Positions 51,372 through 60,975 are shown, counted from the first letter of the stretch. The stretch is DNA of 64,000 bases from CAMTWZ01 sp041749075 (GCA_041749075.1 JBGTBY010000034.1:1-64000); one strand, 5' to 3'. Notes: a model not told the origin generated them from the sequence alone. Made by a program: numbers and translations.

Positions 51372-54164
51372 ATGAAAACGCAACTCCCTGAAAAACAAGA
51401 CCGCCCGCTCATTATCCGCGGTGCTCGGACCCACAATCTGAAGAACATCAGTGTGAGCATTCCGCGCCATTCGCTTACCGTGATTACCGGTGTGAGCGGC
51501 TCCGGCAAATCGAGCCTCGCCTTCGATACCATTTATGCCGAAGGGCAGCGTCGATATGTGGAAAGCCTCTCGAGTTATGCGCGTCAATTTTTGGAGCGGA
51601 TGGACAAGCCGGATGTCGACTTCATGCAAGGGATTTCCCCCGCAATGGCGATCCAGCAGAAGAATTCGACCACGAACCCGCGCTCTACAGTCGGCACGAC
51701 CACAGAAATTTATGATTATCTGAGACTGATGTTCGCCCGCATCGGTCGCACGATGTCCCCCATCAGCGGACGCGAAGTAAAAAAAGATCGTCCCGGTAGC
51801 GTTGCCGTGGATCTGCTTTCGCGCTTGCCCGAGGGAAGCCGGTTCTACATCACCTTTCCCCTTCCGGACCATGGACGCAAATCCATCGTCGACGAGCTGA
51901 ATGTGCTGGTGGAGCGCGGCTTCACCCGAATCCTTCGTTCGGATGAACGCATCTTGGAGCTCACCGATCCGGAAGCCGATCGCAGCAGTATTTCATCAAA
52001 AAAAGACCGTGTGCTGGTCGATCGATTGGTGATCCAACCCGACGACGCCACGCGCACCCGCATCACCGATTCGCTTGAAACCGCATTCCGCGAAGGACTC
52101 GGTCGCTGTTTCGTGAAGGTAAAAGACGGTGCCGAGACCCCTTACAGTGAGCGTTTTGAATTGGATGGGATGGAGTTCGTGGAACCCACACCGCAAATGT
52201 TCAGCTTCAACAATCCGTTCGGGGCTTGTCCGAAATGCGAAGGATTCGGACGTGTGGCGGGCATCGATGAAGACCTCGTCATTCCAGATCCCGAGCTGAC
52301 CATCCGTGGTGGGGCGATCGCGCCGTACCAAGGACCCAAGTTCAGCTCGAATCTCCGTCACTTGGTGAAAGTGTGTGCGCGGTATCAGTACCCCATCGAC
52401 ACGCCTTACAAAGATCTGTCGCGCGAGTTGAAAGACATCATATGGAAAGGAAAAGAGGAGTACGCAGGCATTTTCCCATTCTTTGAGGAAATCCAAACGG
52501 AGTTCTACAAAGTGCACATGCGCGTGTTCTATGCGCGCTACCGGGGCTATTCCCGCTGTCCGGAGTGCGATGGCTATCGAATCCGGAAAGACGCCCAGTA
52601 TGTGATGGTGAACGGCATGCACCTGGGTCAGATCTCAGAAATGACGATCGGTCATGCCCGCGATTGGTTCGAAACGGTCACTCTTACCGAGTATGAATCC
52701 GGTGTGGCCAATCAGATCCTGTTTGAAATCCGCAAGCGACTGAAATACCTGAATGATGTGGGCTTGGATTATCTCACGCTCGACCGCCTCACAAATACAC
52801 TATCAGGCGGAGAGGCGCAGCGCATTCACCTGGCGAACGCGTTAGGTAGCTCACTCATCGGAAGTCTGTATGTGCTGGATGAACCCACGATCGGCCTACA
52901 TCCCCGCGACAACGACCGGCTCATCCGAATTCTCAAAACCCTGCGCGATATCGGAAATACAGTCATTGTTGTAGAACATGATCCGGAAATGATTGCGGCG
53001 GCGGATCACATCATCGATATAGGTCCATTCGCCGGTAGCTATGGTGGTGAAGTGGTTTTTGAAGGCACATTCCCCGAAATTCTCACATCCAACACATCCC
53101 TCACCGGGAAATATGTGAGCGGACGCAAGCGAATCCCCTATCCCGAAAAACGACGGAAAGGAACCGGCGATTCCATCAAACTGAAAGGTGCCGCCGAACA
53201 CAACTTGAAGCATGTGGATGTCGAATTCCCGCTCGGAAAACTGGTCTGTGTGACCGGTGTGAGCGGATCGGGAAAATCCACGTTGGTGCACGACACCCTA
53301 TATGCCGCACTCATGAAAGAAATGGGTAATGCGGTGCAGAAAGTGGGTCGACATAAAAGCCTGAGCGGTTATTCATCCATCGTGAATGTGGAAATGGTGG
53401 ATCAATCTCCCATCGGACGTTCCACACGCTCGAATCCCGCTACCTACACGAAAGCGTTTGATGGCATTCGTGATGTGTTTTCCGATTCTCGCCAAGCCAA
53501 ACTCATGGGCTACACCGCCGGACATTTTTCCTTTAATGTACCCGGCGGACGCTGCGAAACTTGCCAAGGCGAAGGTGTTCAAACCATCGAAATGCAATTT
53601 TTGGCGGATGTGATTCTTCCATGCGAATCTTGCAATGGCATGCGCTATCGCAAAGATGTTTTGGGCGTGAAGTATCGCGGAAAAAACATCTACGAAGTGC
53701 TTGAAATGTCCATAAGTGATGCTCTAGGATTCTTCGAAGGCGACAACTCCATCACATCAAAACTTCAGGTGATGGAGGATGTTGGACTTGGGTATCTCAA
53801 GCTCGGACAAAGTGGAACGACCTTATCCGGTGGTGAAGCCCAACGCGTAAAATTGGCTCGTTTTTTAGCTCGAGAAAACGACGAACATACCTTGTACTTC
53901 TTTGATGAACCCACAACAGGTCTTCATTTCGAAGACACGGCGCGATTACTTACTTGCTTCAACCGACTCATCGATAATGGTCACTCGGTCATCCTCATCG
54001 AACACAATATCGATGTGATTCGAGCCAGCGATTGGGTGATCGATATGGGTCCGGAAGGCGGTTACGGCGGTGGGACGATTGTATGTGTAGGAACGCCCGA
54101 AGACGTTGCAAAACATCCGACAAGTCACACCGGCGCGTTTCTCACCAAAGATCTGCCAGGATAA
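51372..54164 (+). CDS. uvrA: excinuclease ABC subunit A
   Basis: 930 residues, normal length. Two ABC ATPase domains with Walker A GVSGSGKSS and GVSGSGKST, signatures LSGGEAQRIHLA and LSGGEAQRVKLA, and three zinc-binding CxxC pairs (CPKCEGFG, CPECDGY, CETCQGEG...CESCNG). Damage recognition in nucleotide excision repair. Its end overlaps the GAF protein gene by 23 bp, tail to tail. Confidence 0.98.
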   Translation: MKTQLPEKQDRPLIIRGARTHNLKNISVSIPRHSLTVITGVSGSGKSSLAFDTIYAEGQRRYVESLSSYARQFLERMDKPDVDFMQGISPAMAIQQKNSTTNPRSTVGTTTEIYDYLRLMFARIGRTMSPISGREVKKDRPGSVAVDLLSRLPEGSRFYITFPLPDHGRKSIVDELNVLVERGFTRILRSDERILELTDPEADRSSISSKKDRVLVDRLVIQPDDATRTRITDSLETAFREGLGRCFVKVKDGAETPYSERFELDGMEFVEPTPQMFSFNNPFGACPKCEGFGRVAGIDEDLVIPDPELTIRGGAIAPYQGPKFSSNLRHLVKVCARYQYPIDTPYKDLSRELKDIIWKGKEEYAGIFPFFEEIQTEFYKVHMRVFYARYRGYSRCPECDGYRIRKDAQYVMVNGMHLGQISEMTIGHARDWFETVTLTEYESGVANQILFEIRKRLKYLNDVGLDYLTLDRLTNTLSGGEAQRIHLANALGSSLIGSLYVLDEPTIGLHPRDNDRLIRILKTLRDIGNTVIVVEHDPEMIAAADHIIDIGPFAGSYGGEVVFEGTFPEILTSNTSLTGKYVSGRKRIPYPEKRRKGTGDSIKLKGAAEHNLKHVDVEFPLGKLVCVTGVSGSGKSTLVHDTLYAALMKEMGNAVQKVGRHKSLSGYSSIVNVEMVDQSPIGRSTRSNPATYTKAFDGIRDVFSDSRQAKLMGYTAGHFSFNVPGGRCETCQGEGVQTIEMQFLADVILPCESCNGMRYRKDVLGVKYRGKNIYEVLEMSISDALGFFEGDNSITSKLQVMEDVGLGYLKLGQSGTTLSGGEAQRVKLARFLARENDEHTLYFFDEPTTGLHFEDTARLLTCFNRLIDNGHSVILIEHNIDVIRASDWVIDMGPEGGYGGGTIVCVGTPEDVAKHPTSHTGAFLTKDLPG

Positions 54165-54594
54165 CGCAGATATCTTCCATCACGGCTTGATCGTCTTTCC
54201 CGAAGCGGGCTGCGAGATGCGAATCGATGTCGAGTTCGCCGATGAACTCATCGCCCTTCATGATGGGAACGACAATTTCCGATTTCACATCAATACTGCA
54301 CGCCAAATAGTTGGATTGCGCGGTCACATCATCAATCACGAAGGTTTCGAGGGTTTCGGCGGCTTGTCCGCAAATGCCTGTTCCGAAGGGAATAAAGACG
54401 TGATCGGTCGGCGCGCCCACATATGGCCCAAGTTTCAGCATGCGGTGTTGGGATGGATCCACCAAGTAGAATCCGACCCAATCATACGCCTCGAGTGAAT
54501 CGTGGATGAGCGCCGAAACGGCTTGAAGTTTTTCGTCGCGCGTACCGGCGCCAGCAACGATTTTCCGGACAGAAGAAGGCAGTGAGTGAAGCAT
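54142..54594 (-). CDS. GAF-domain free methionine-(R)-sulfoxide reductase-like protein
   Basis: 150 residues, a single GAF domain: DWVGFYLVDPSQHRMLKLGPYVG, FGTGICGQAAE (C75), NYLACSIDVKSEIVVPI (C99) and FIGELDIDSHLAARF. C75 and C99 match two of the three cysteines of fRMsr; the first (in the P-A-C motif of relatives) is replaced, APTDH here. It may still reduce methionine sulfoxide with two cysteines, or may be a ligand-binding relative. Confidence 0.82.
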   Translation of the reverse strand: MLHSLPSSVRKIVAGAGTRDEKLQAVSALIHDSLEAYDWVGFYLVDPSQHRMLKLGPYVGAPTDHVFIPFGTGICGQAAETLETFVIDDVTAQSNYLACSIDVKSEIVVPIMKGDEFIGELDIDSHLAARFGKDDQAVMEDICVILADLW

Positions 54595-54632
54595 AGGTCT
54601 GTTTTTGCTTCAAAGATACGGCTCAAAACCAT

Positions 54633-54640
54633 TACCTTTG
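54633..54640 (+). promoter_or_regulatory. Bacteroidota-type -7 element
   Basis: TACCTTTG, matching TAnnTTTG, only 5 bases before the ATG at 54646; a TTG at 54605 is a possible -33 element though spaced widely. A leaderless or near-leaderless transcript is implied. Confidence 0.55.
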
Positions 54641-54645
54641 GCGGA

Positions 54646-55284
54646 ATGGACACGTCCGCACACATCATTAGTCTACTTCTCGGGTATTTCATCGCGATCT
54701 TCGCGATCGTGAATCCCATCACCGCCATGCCGGTTTTTCTTGTATTGACCGAGGGAAACACCGCCGCGGAACGCAACCGCCAAGCCATGAAAGCAGCGTT
54801 TTTCATGATCGGAATCTTGATCAGTTTTCTGCTCGGCGGTACCTACATCGTCTCGTTTTTTGGCATCAGCATGGAAGGAATCCGGATCGCAGGCGGCATC
54901 ATGATCATGAGCTGGGCGTTTTCCTTGCTCAATCCGAAAGAAGGCGGTCGCAAGCTCGATCGCGCCTCCGAAAACGAAGCCCGTGAAAAACCCGACATTT
55001 CGTTCTCGCCATTGGCCATGCCCTTGCTATCCGGTCCCGGAAGCATCGCGGTTGTGATGAGTTTCGCCTCGCAGGAATTATCCATCACGAATTACATCCT
55101 CATCATCGCGGCCATCGTGCTCACCGCACTTGGCGCATATGTGGTGCTCCGACTCGCGCCGAAAATCGTGAGCGTGCTCGGTAAAACAGGCATGAACGGC
55201 TTCACAAGAATGATGGGTTTCATTGCCTTGTGCATCGGCGTTCAATTCATCATCAATGGAATCCGCCCAATCTTGGGTCAATAG
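54646..55284 (+). CDS. MarC-family inner-membrane protein
   Basis: 212 residues from the ATG at 54646; an earlier in-frame ATG would include the promoter. Six helices with FAIVNPITAMPVFLVLTEG and the second repeat FSPLAMPLLSGPGSIAVVMSFA, both typical of MarC (UPF0056). Role unclear in the family. It precedes the AGCS symporter by 7 bp. Confidence 0.92.
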   Translation: MDTSAHIISLLLGYFIAIFAIVNPITAMPVFLVLTEGNTAAERNRQAMKAAFFMIGILISFLLGGTYIVSFFGISMEGIRIAGGIMIMSWAFSLLNPKEGGRKLDRASENEAREKPDISFSPLAMPLLSGPGSIAVVMSFASQELSITNYILIIAAIVLTALGAYVVLRLAPKIVSVLGKTGMNGFTRMMGFIALCIGVQFIINGIRPILGQ

Positions 55285-55291
55285 AATTCAC

Positions 55292-56662
55292 ATGTTAGAA
55301 TTTCTCGAAACCAGTCTGGTCGCCTTTGGAAATTGGGCTTGGGGCACCCATTTGTTGGTTCTGTTGGTCGGCGGAGGCGTGTTTTTCGCCATTTCCTCCG
55401 GATTCCGTCCCTATCGCTACATCAAGCATTCCATCCAAATCCTCACCGGCAAATACGACGACCCGAATGCGCCCGGAGACCTGAACCACTTTCAAGCCTT
55501 GGCAAGCGCATTAGCCGCCACTGTGGGGATGGGGAACATCAGCGGTGTGGCGATTGCCATCGCAACTGGCGGACCAGGAGCTCTTTTTTGGATGTGGGTG
55601 AGCGCGTTCATCGGGATGGCGACGAAATTCTACACCTGTACCCTGGCTGTGATGTACCGCGGCGAAGACAGTTCGGGGAAAATCCAAGGCGGACCGATGT
55701 ATGTGATTCGGGAAGGATTGGGCAAAAAATGGCTTCCTCTGGCGTACTTCTTCGCGTTTTGCGGACTAATCGGATGCACACCCATGTTCCAAGCCAATCA
55801 GCTCACTCAGATCGTTCGCGACTTGGTACTGGTTCCGAACGGACTCTCCGTTGCGGGCGATAGCTTCACCAGCGACTTCATCACCGGGTTGGTCTTGGTG
55901 GGTCTCGTCTCGTTGGTCATTTTCGGAGGAATCCGCCGTATCGGCAATGTCGCCGCGAAGTTGGTCCCCCTTATGGTGGTTCTGTACGGCGCTGCGGTCT
56001 TGTACATCGTGTTATCGAACTACGATTCCATCCCATCCCACTTGTGGTTGATCGTGCATGATGCGTTCACCGGCCAAGCCATGATGGGCGGCGCCGTAGG
56101 TGAAGTGATTCGAACCGGCATCCGTCGCGCCGCATTCTCCAATGAAGCCGGCATCGGAACAGAAGCCCTCGCCCATGGCGCGGCCCGAACCAATGAGCCG
56201 GTTCGCGAAGGACTCGTGGCCATGCTCGAACCTGTGATCGACACGCTCATTGTCTGCACCATGACTGGCTTGGCCATCATCATGACAGACGCCTATCTCG
56301 TTCCCGGCCTCGACGGCGTCACACTCACATCCTACGCCTTCCAGCTCGGCATCCCCGGCACCATCGGCACCGTCATCCTCATGATTTGTGTGCTCATTTT
56401 CAGCCTGACCACCATGTTCACATACTCCTATTATGGAACCAAGTGCTTGGGCTTCTTGATCGGTGCCGAGCGGCAGCACTACTACAATTATTTCTACATC
56501 TTTTCCATCTGGTTCGGCGCGGTGACCTCCATCAATGCCGTGATCGGGCTCATCGACGGGGCCTTCGCCATGATGGCCATTCCGACTATGGTGTCGAGCA
56601 TTTTGCTAAGCAAAAAAGTGAGAGAAGCGCTCACGGATTACTTGCAGCGAATGAAGCCATGA
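55292..56662 (+). CDS. sodium:alanine symporter (AGCS family)
   Basis: 456 residues from the ATG at 55292. About 10-11 helices; family motifs GFRPYRYIKHSIQILTGK, ALASALAATVGMGNISGVAIAIATGGPGALFWMW (with the G-x-G-N substrate-binding region) and GIRRAAFSNEAGIGTEALAHGAARTNEPVREG. It imports alanine or glycine with Na+. The stop overlaps the aat start (ATGA). Confidence 0.95.
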   Translation: MLEFLETSLVAFGNWAWGTHLLVLLVGGGVFFAISSGFRPYRYIKHSIQILTGKYDDPNAPGDLNHFQALASALAATVGMGNISGVAIAIATGGPGALFWMWVSAFIGMATKFYTCTLAVMYRGEDSSGKIQGGPMYVIREGLGKKWLPLAYFFAFCGLIGCTPMFQANQLTQIVRDLVLVPNGLSVAGDSFTSDFITGLVLVGLVSLVIFGGIRRIGNVAAKLVPLMVVLYGAAVLYIVLSNYDSIPSHLWLIVHDAFTGQAMMGGAVGEVIRTGIRRAAFSNEAGIGTEALAHGAARTNEPVREGLVAMLEPVIDTLIVCTMTGLAIIMTDAYLVPGLDGVTLTSYAFQLGIPGTIGTVILMICVLIFSLTTMFTYSYYGTKCLGFLIGAERQHYYNYFYIFSIWFGAVTSINAVIGLIDGAFAMMAIPTMVSSILLSKKVREALTDYLQRMKP

Positions 56663-57210
56663 ACCTCGATTGGGTCTTGGAGGCGTACAAAACGGGCGCC
56701 TTTCCCATGGCCGATTCGCGCGACAGCGCCGAGACCGATTGGTTCATTTCGAAACGCAGAGGCATTTTTCCGCTCGAGGTCTTTCATATGTCGAAGCGGG
56801 CTTTGCGTCATTTCCGGGTCCACCGCTTCGAGCGCCGCATAGACACCTCTTTTCCGTCTGTCATCGCCGGATGCGCGAGCCGCAGCACCACCTGGATCAA
56901 TCACGACATCGAATCGTTATTCAACGCGCTGCATGCCGCCGGACACGCCCATTCGATCGAAGTCTGGCAAGATGAGGAGCTCATCGGCGGCTTATATGGC
57001 CTAGTGATAGGGAAAGCCTTTTTCGCGGAATCCTTATTCCAAACCAAGCCCGAAGCCATGAAAGCGGCGCTATGGTTCACATATAACTATTTGAACGAAA
57101 ACGGATTCGGCTTGTGGGACGTCCAATTTCAAAACAACTTTTTGAAGCCCTTCGGATGCGTGGAAATCTCCGAATCCGAGTATAAAAAAAGGCTAAAAGC
57201 CCAGATCTAA
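56659..57210 (+). CDS. aat: leucyl/phenylalanyl-tRNA-protein transferase
   Basis: 183 residues, shorter than the E. coli enzyme (about 234). Motifs TGAFPMADSRDS, FHMSKRALRHFR, STTWINHDI, HSIEVWQDEELIGGLYGLVIGKAFFAESLFQ (a GNAT-like fold core) and LWDVQFQNNFLKPFGC. It adds Leu or Phe to N-terminal Arg/Lys for N-degron proteolysis. It converges on dinB with an 18-bp overlap. Confidence 0.9.
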   Translation: MNLDWVLEAYKTGAFPMADSRDSAETDWFISKRRGIFPLEVFHMSKRALRHFRVHRFERRIDTSFPSVIAGCASRSTTWINHDIESLFNALHAAGHAHSIEVWQDEELIGGLYGLVIGKAFFAESLFQTKPEAMKAALWFTYNYLNENGFGLWDVQFQNNFLKPFGCVEISESEYKKRLKAQI

Positions 57211-58284
57211 TTGTCCGCTTTTATCATTTTTCTCCTCTCTCGCGAGATCCAGATTCGACACCGAAATCCCTAACAACCTCACTTCTTTCACGCCGGCTTC
57301 TGTCAGCGGAAGCGCCGAAATGGCGGAGTTGTACAGCGTTTCCACATCATTGACCATGGTGGGAAGGGAGACGCTTCGGGTCGCGATCTCGAAATCGGCA
57401 TAACGCACTTTCAGAGTGATGGTCTTGCCGGATGTGGGAATTTTCTTTAGGCGTCGCGACACCGTTTCCGCAATCGATAGAAGTTCTGCCCGCATCGAAT
57501 CCAAGTCTATGAGATTTTCCGCAAAGGTGTTTTCTGCGCCGACCGACTTCCTCACATGATTATTCTCCACTTCCCGCGGATCGATCCCCCGCGAAATGTT
57601 GTAATAAAATCGTCCTGATTTACCGAAGTGCTTCACCAAGTCTGCTTCTTCCCACGTCTTCAGATCGGCACCATTATGGATTCCAAGGGCGATCATCTTT
57701 TTCTCGGTCGCATCCCCGATTCCATAAAACGCGCCAATGGGTAAGGCTTCAATAAACGCTTGTGCTTTTTCTGGACGAATAACCGTGAGTCCGTCAGGCT
57801 TCCGATATCCAGATGCCACTTTCGCTACAAACTTGGTGTCCGCCACGCCTGCGGATGCGGTCAGTTGCGTCTCTTCCAGAATGAGGCGCTTGATTTCCTT
57901 TGCTATTTCTGTGGCTGTAACCATCCCGAGTTTGTTCTCGGTCACATCCAGATAAGCTTCATCCAGCGACAACGGTTCTACCTTATCTGTGAAGCGATGA
58001 AAGATGTCGCGGATCTGTTTCGAAACCTCTTTATAAGCCTCGAAACGCGGACTCACAAAGATTCCATTCGGACATAACCGATACGCGCGGGATGTAGGCA
58101 TCGCAGAATGCACCCCGAATTTGCGCGCCTCATAACTGCAGGTCGAGACCACGCCACGACTCTTGGGATCGCCACCAACGATGACCGGTTTGCCACGGTA
58201 CTCCGGAAAATCGCGCTGCTCGACGGATGCGAAAAAAGCATCCATATCGATATGGATGATCTTTCTCAGACCCACCAATTCCAT
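57193..58284 (-). CDS. dinB: DNA polymerase IV (Y-family)
   Basis: 363 residues from the ATG at 58284. Catalytic motifs KIIHIDMDAFFASVEQRD and SLDEAYLDVTENK, the steric-gate region and GGDPKSRGVVSTCSYEARKFGV are intact; the little-finger domain follows (TLKVRYADFEIATRS). The C-terminus SGQLDLGF is a beta-clamp-binding type peptide (QLDLGF). It overlaps the NUDIX gene by 19 bp on the same strand. Confidence 0.95.
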   Translation of the reverse strand: MELVGLRKIIHIDMDAFFASVEQRDFPEYRGKPVIVGGDPKSRGVVSTCSYEARKFGVHSAMPTSRAYRLCPNGIFVSPRFEAYKEVSKQIRDIFHRFTDKVEPLSLDEAYLDVTENKLGMVTATEIAKEIKRLILEETQLTASAGVADTKFVAKVASGYRKPDGLTVIRPEKAQAFIEALPIGAFYGIGDATEKKMIALGIHNGADLKTWEEADLVKHFGKSGRFYYNISRGIDPREVENNHVRKSVGAENTFAENLIDLDSMRAELLSIAETVSRRLKKIPTSGKTITLKVRYADFEIATRSVSLPTMVNDVETLYNSAISALPLTEAGVKEVRLLGISVSNLDLAREEKNDKSGQLDLGF

Positions 58285-58811
58285 GTGCGCAGCAAACAAA
58301 TCACGGTTTTCGCATCGTTGATGATGCCTTCATGAACCCATTGTATGGCTTGCTCGAACGGAATCCGAAATGGCTCGACAAACTCATCCGCATCGGTATG
58401 GGATGGGGCTTCTGAAAGTCCGGTTGCCGCAAAAATGTGGATGATTTCGTTCGAATACCCGATTCCTGGATAGAAGTGGCCGATGTAGGAAACCGACTCG
58501 GCACGAAGTCCGGCTTCTTCCTCTAATTCCCGCACTGCCGTCACATCGGCGGCTTCACCCGGATCCAATTTTCCGGCTGGCACTTCGATGAACACTTGTC
58601 CCACCGGATAGCGGAATTGCTTCAATAGGAGGATGTCGCCGTTCTCGAAAATAGGAACCACCGCACTCGCTCCCGGGTGTTTGATCCACTCACGAACGGA
58701 GGTGCTGCCATCTGGAAGCCGCGCCATATCTCGATACACATTCAACAAGGCGCCGCTGTACACAGACGTCGATTCTACTTTCGTTTCCACCAAGGTTGTG
58801 ACATTTCGCAT
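58266..58811 (-). CDS. NUDIX hydrolase, ADP-ribose pyrophosphatase type
   Basis: 181 residues from the ATG at 58811; the longer frame would cross the opposing promoter and gene start. Nudix box GKLDPGEAADVTAVRELEEEAGL is intact, preceded by LLKQFRYPVGQVFIEVPAG, which marks the ADP-ribose/GDP-mannose group. It probably hydrolyses ADP-ribose. Confidence 0.92.
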   Translation of the reverse strand: MRNVTTLVETKVESTSVYSGALLNVYRDMARLPDGSTSVREWIKHPGASAVVPIFENGDILLLKQFRYPVGQVFIEVPAGKLDPGEAADVTAVRELEEEAGLRAESVSYIGHFYPGIGYSNEIIHIFAATGLSEAPSHTDADEFVEPFRIPFEQAIQWVHEGIINDAKTVICLLRTWNWWV

Positions 58812-58835
58812 ACGTGTAAGCCGGTTCGGATTCGT

Positions 58836-58843
58836 TATTTTTG
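58836..58843 (+). promoter_or_regulatory. Bacteroidota-type -7 element
   Basis: TATTTTTG, matching TAnnTTTG, 17 bases before the ATG at 58861. Confidence 0.5.
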
Positions 58844-58860
58844 GCAAGCCAGTTTGCCCT

Positions 58861-59451
58861 ATGAAATTCAGACGCCGCCGGAATATCGATAAAGTGAGGA
58901 TAAACGTCACCCATAAGGTGTTGACGATCAGCAATCTGTTGTCGCTTTCCCGAATTGTATTCGCGTTTTTCATCATCGCGGCGCATGAAATTCACGGCCC
59001 CGGACTCCTGTTCTGGTCCCTCGTTGTCGCCGGCATCTTCACCGATTATCTGGATGGATGGGCCGCACGGGTCCTCAACCAAGTCTCTGAACTTGGGAAA
59101 GCCTTGGACCCGGTATCAGACAAACTCATGGCTCTCATCCTGTTTATCTATGCAGTCTGGCTCGGACGCATTCCTGTTTGGTTCCTCGGCATCTCCGTCT
59201 TTCGCGATCTGCTCATTTCCGCCGCATCGTTGTACATCCGCACCAAACGTGGAAAAGTGGCGATGTCGGTCACATCAGGCAAAGTCTTCGTCAATCTGCT
59301 GGCTATTTATTGGATTGTGGTGATGGCATTTCCGACCGAGCGCCGATTGGGCTACATTCTGTTGATATCGACCTGCACCCTGCTCGTGTATTCATCATAC
59401 GATTATATCATCCGCTTCAGGGCAATCCTGAAAGGCGCGGAATTCAACTAA
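58861..59451 (+). CDS. CDP-alcohol phosphatidyltransferase (PgsA-like)
   Basis: 196 residues from the ATG at 58861, about five to six helices. The CDP-OH signature D-x2-D-G-x2-A-R-x8-G-x3-D-x3-D is complete: DYLDGWAARVLNQVSELGKALDPVSDK. It probably makes phosphatidylglycerol phosphate; other alcohol acceptors are possible. It lies 6 bp upstream of ftsY. Confidence 0.92.
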   Translation: MKFRRRRNIDKVRINVTHKVLTISNLLSLSRIVFAFFIIAAHEIHGPGLLFWSLVVAGIFTDYLDGWAARVLNQVSELGKALDPVSDKLMALILFIYAVWLGRIPVWFLGISVFRDLLISAASLYIRTKRGKVAMSVTSGKVFVNLLAIYWIVVMAFPTERRLGYILLISTCTLLVYSSYDYIIRFRAILKGAEFN

Positions 59452-59457
59452 GAGATT

Positions 59458-60420
59458 ATGGGATTTTTAGAAAAACTGGGCTTCAAGAAAGCGAAGCAGG
59501 AAGAGCAGCTCAAGGTCGGACTTGAAAAGAGCCGTGAAGGATTGTTAGGGCGATTGAGCCGCGCCGTCGCCGGAAAAGACACGGTTGATGCAGACGTTCT
59601 CGATGATCTCGAAGATATTTTGATCACCTCGGATGTGGGCGTGAAAACAACACTCGCCATCATAAAGCGGATCGAAGAACGCGTGAAAAAGGAAAAATAC
59701 CTGAACAGCAATGAGCTTCAGGGTATGCTGCGTCGGGAAATTGTTGACTTGTTGAAGGGGAACGAGAAAGAACGTCCGGCCGAATTCGACGCCACGTTTC
59801 CGACCAAGCCCCATGTGATCTTGGTAGTGGGCGTGAACGGTGTGGGCAAAACCACAACCATCGGCAAACTAGCCGCACAATACAAGCAAGCGGGTCGCAG
59901 TGTGATTCTTGGCGCGGCCGACACCTTCCGTGCGGCTGCGGTTCAGCAGCTCACCATCTGGAGCGAACGCGCGGGCGTACCGATTGTGCAACAGGGGCAG
60001 GATGCGGATCCCGCTGCTGTGGCGTATGATACCGTTGCGGCAGCGAAGGGGCGCGGCGCAGAGGTGGTGATCATCGACACGGCCGGGCGCCTGCATAATA
60101 AAACCGCGCTCATGGGTGAACTTGGCAAGATCAAGCGCGTGATGGGGAAAATCGTAGAAGGCGCCCCCCACGAAACGATTCTCGTGCTGGACGCCTCCAC
60201 GGGTCAGAATGCCATGCAACAGGCCAAAGCCTTCACCGAAGCGGTGCAGATCACCGGCCTCGCTCTCACCAAACTCGACGGCACCGCCAAGGGCGGCATT
60301 GTGATCGGAATCTCATCCGAATTGGATGTTCCGGTCAAGTATATCGGCGTGGGCGAAGGAATCGACGATCTTCAGGTCTTCGACCGAGATGCGTTCGTCA
60401 ATGCGTTGTTTGAGGGTTGA
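59458..60420 (+). CDS. ftsY: signal recognition particle receptor FtsY
   Basis: 320 residues: short N-terminal region, N domain (DDLEDILITSDVGVKTTLAIIKRI) and G domain with GVNGVGKTTTIGKLA, DTFRAAAVQQL, DTAGRLHNK, TKLDGTAKGG. It docks ribosome-SRP complexes at the membrane. The acidic A domain is nearly absent. It converges on the next gene with a 23-bp overlap. Confidence 0.97.
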   Translation: MGFLEKLGFKKAKQEEQLKVGLEKSREGLLGRLSRAVAGKDTVDADVLDDLEDILITSDVGVKTTLAIIKRIEERVKKEKYLNSNELQGMLRREIVDLLKGNEKERPAEFDATFPTKPHVILVVGVNGVGKTTTIGKLAAQYKQAGRSVILGAADTFRAAAVQQLTIWSERAGVPIVQQGQDADPAAVAYDTVAAAKGRGAEVVIIDTAGRLHNKTALMGELGKIKRVMGKIVEGAPHETILVLDASTGQNAMQQAKAFTEAVQITGLALTKLDGTAKGGIVIGISSELDVPVKYIGVGEGIDDLQVFDRDAFVNALFEG

Positions 60421-60805
60421 CCACCAGGTAGGTCGCTGTCATCCGCTCCATCGCTTCCACGAAGTATTGTTCGGCAGGAATCGAACGGTCGTACACCATA
60501 CTGTTCAGGATCTCGGGTTGAGCCAGCAGAAGTAGTGCCACACCGGCTTTGTACCGAACACGGTTGGCATCGGCGGATGTGCTCAAGTACGTGAGTTGTT
60601 TACGGATTTCGGCAATCGGCTGAGCGGGATCCGCTTTCACCAATTGAAGGACATTGTAGATGGATGATTCAACCACGCCCGTGTTTTCCGAACGCAGACC
60701 AACCAGATAATTTTGGCGGGCCGACTTCAGATCGATGGACTGGGAAACCAATTGGGCCGGCACGATGGCCAGCGTCAGCATGAGGAAGAATAGTATTTTT
60801 TTCAT
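60398..60805 (-). CDS. small secreted protein of unknown function
   Basis: 135 residues with a signal peptide (MKKILFFLMLTLAIVPAQLVSQ). The rest is predicted helical (YLVGLRSENTGVVESSIYNVLQLVKADP; EIRKQLTYLSTSADANRVRYKAGVALLLL), resembling a pair of HEAT-like helical repeats. No family recognised. A TAnnTTTG box abuts the start codon. Confidence 0.75.
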   Translation of the reverse strand: MKKILFFLMLTLAIVPAQLVSQSIDLKSARQNYLVGLRSENTGVVESSIYNVLQLVKADPAQPIAEIRKQLTYLSTSADANRVRYKAGVALLLLAQPEILNSMVYDRSIPAEQYFVEAMERMTATYLVVNPQTTH

Positions 60806-60809
60806 ACGT

Positions 60810-60817
60810 CAAATTTA
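60810..60817 (-). promoter_or_regulatory. Bacteroidota-type -7 element
   Basis: TAAATTTG read leftward, 4 bases before the ATG at 60805. Confidence 0.5.
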
Positions 60818-60918
60818 CGCAGAATCACATGAAATCAACATGATTATACATTAATGTATTATTATCATATTACTTTTCTATCACTTCCAATAGCGCTTCC
60901 ATAGTGGTTTCCAATTTG

Positions 60919-60931
60919 GAAAAGCGTTTTC
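60919..60931. promoter_or_regulatory. LacI/CcpA-like operator, site 1
   Basis: GAAAAGCGTTTTC, a palindrome of the type bound by LacI-family regulators, 83 bp upstream of the dehydrogenase ATG. A near-identical second site follows at 60976. Confidence 0.5.
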
Positions 60932-60975
60932 ATAAACCCGGTTGCCGACAAAAAAATAATTGTTATTTTACATTC

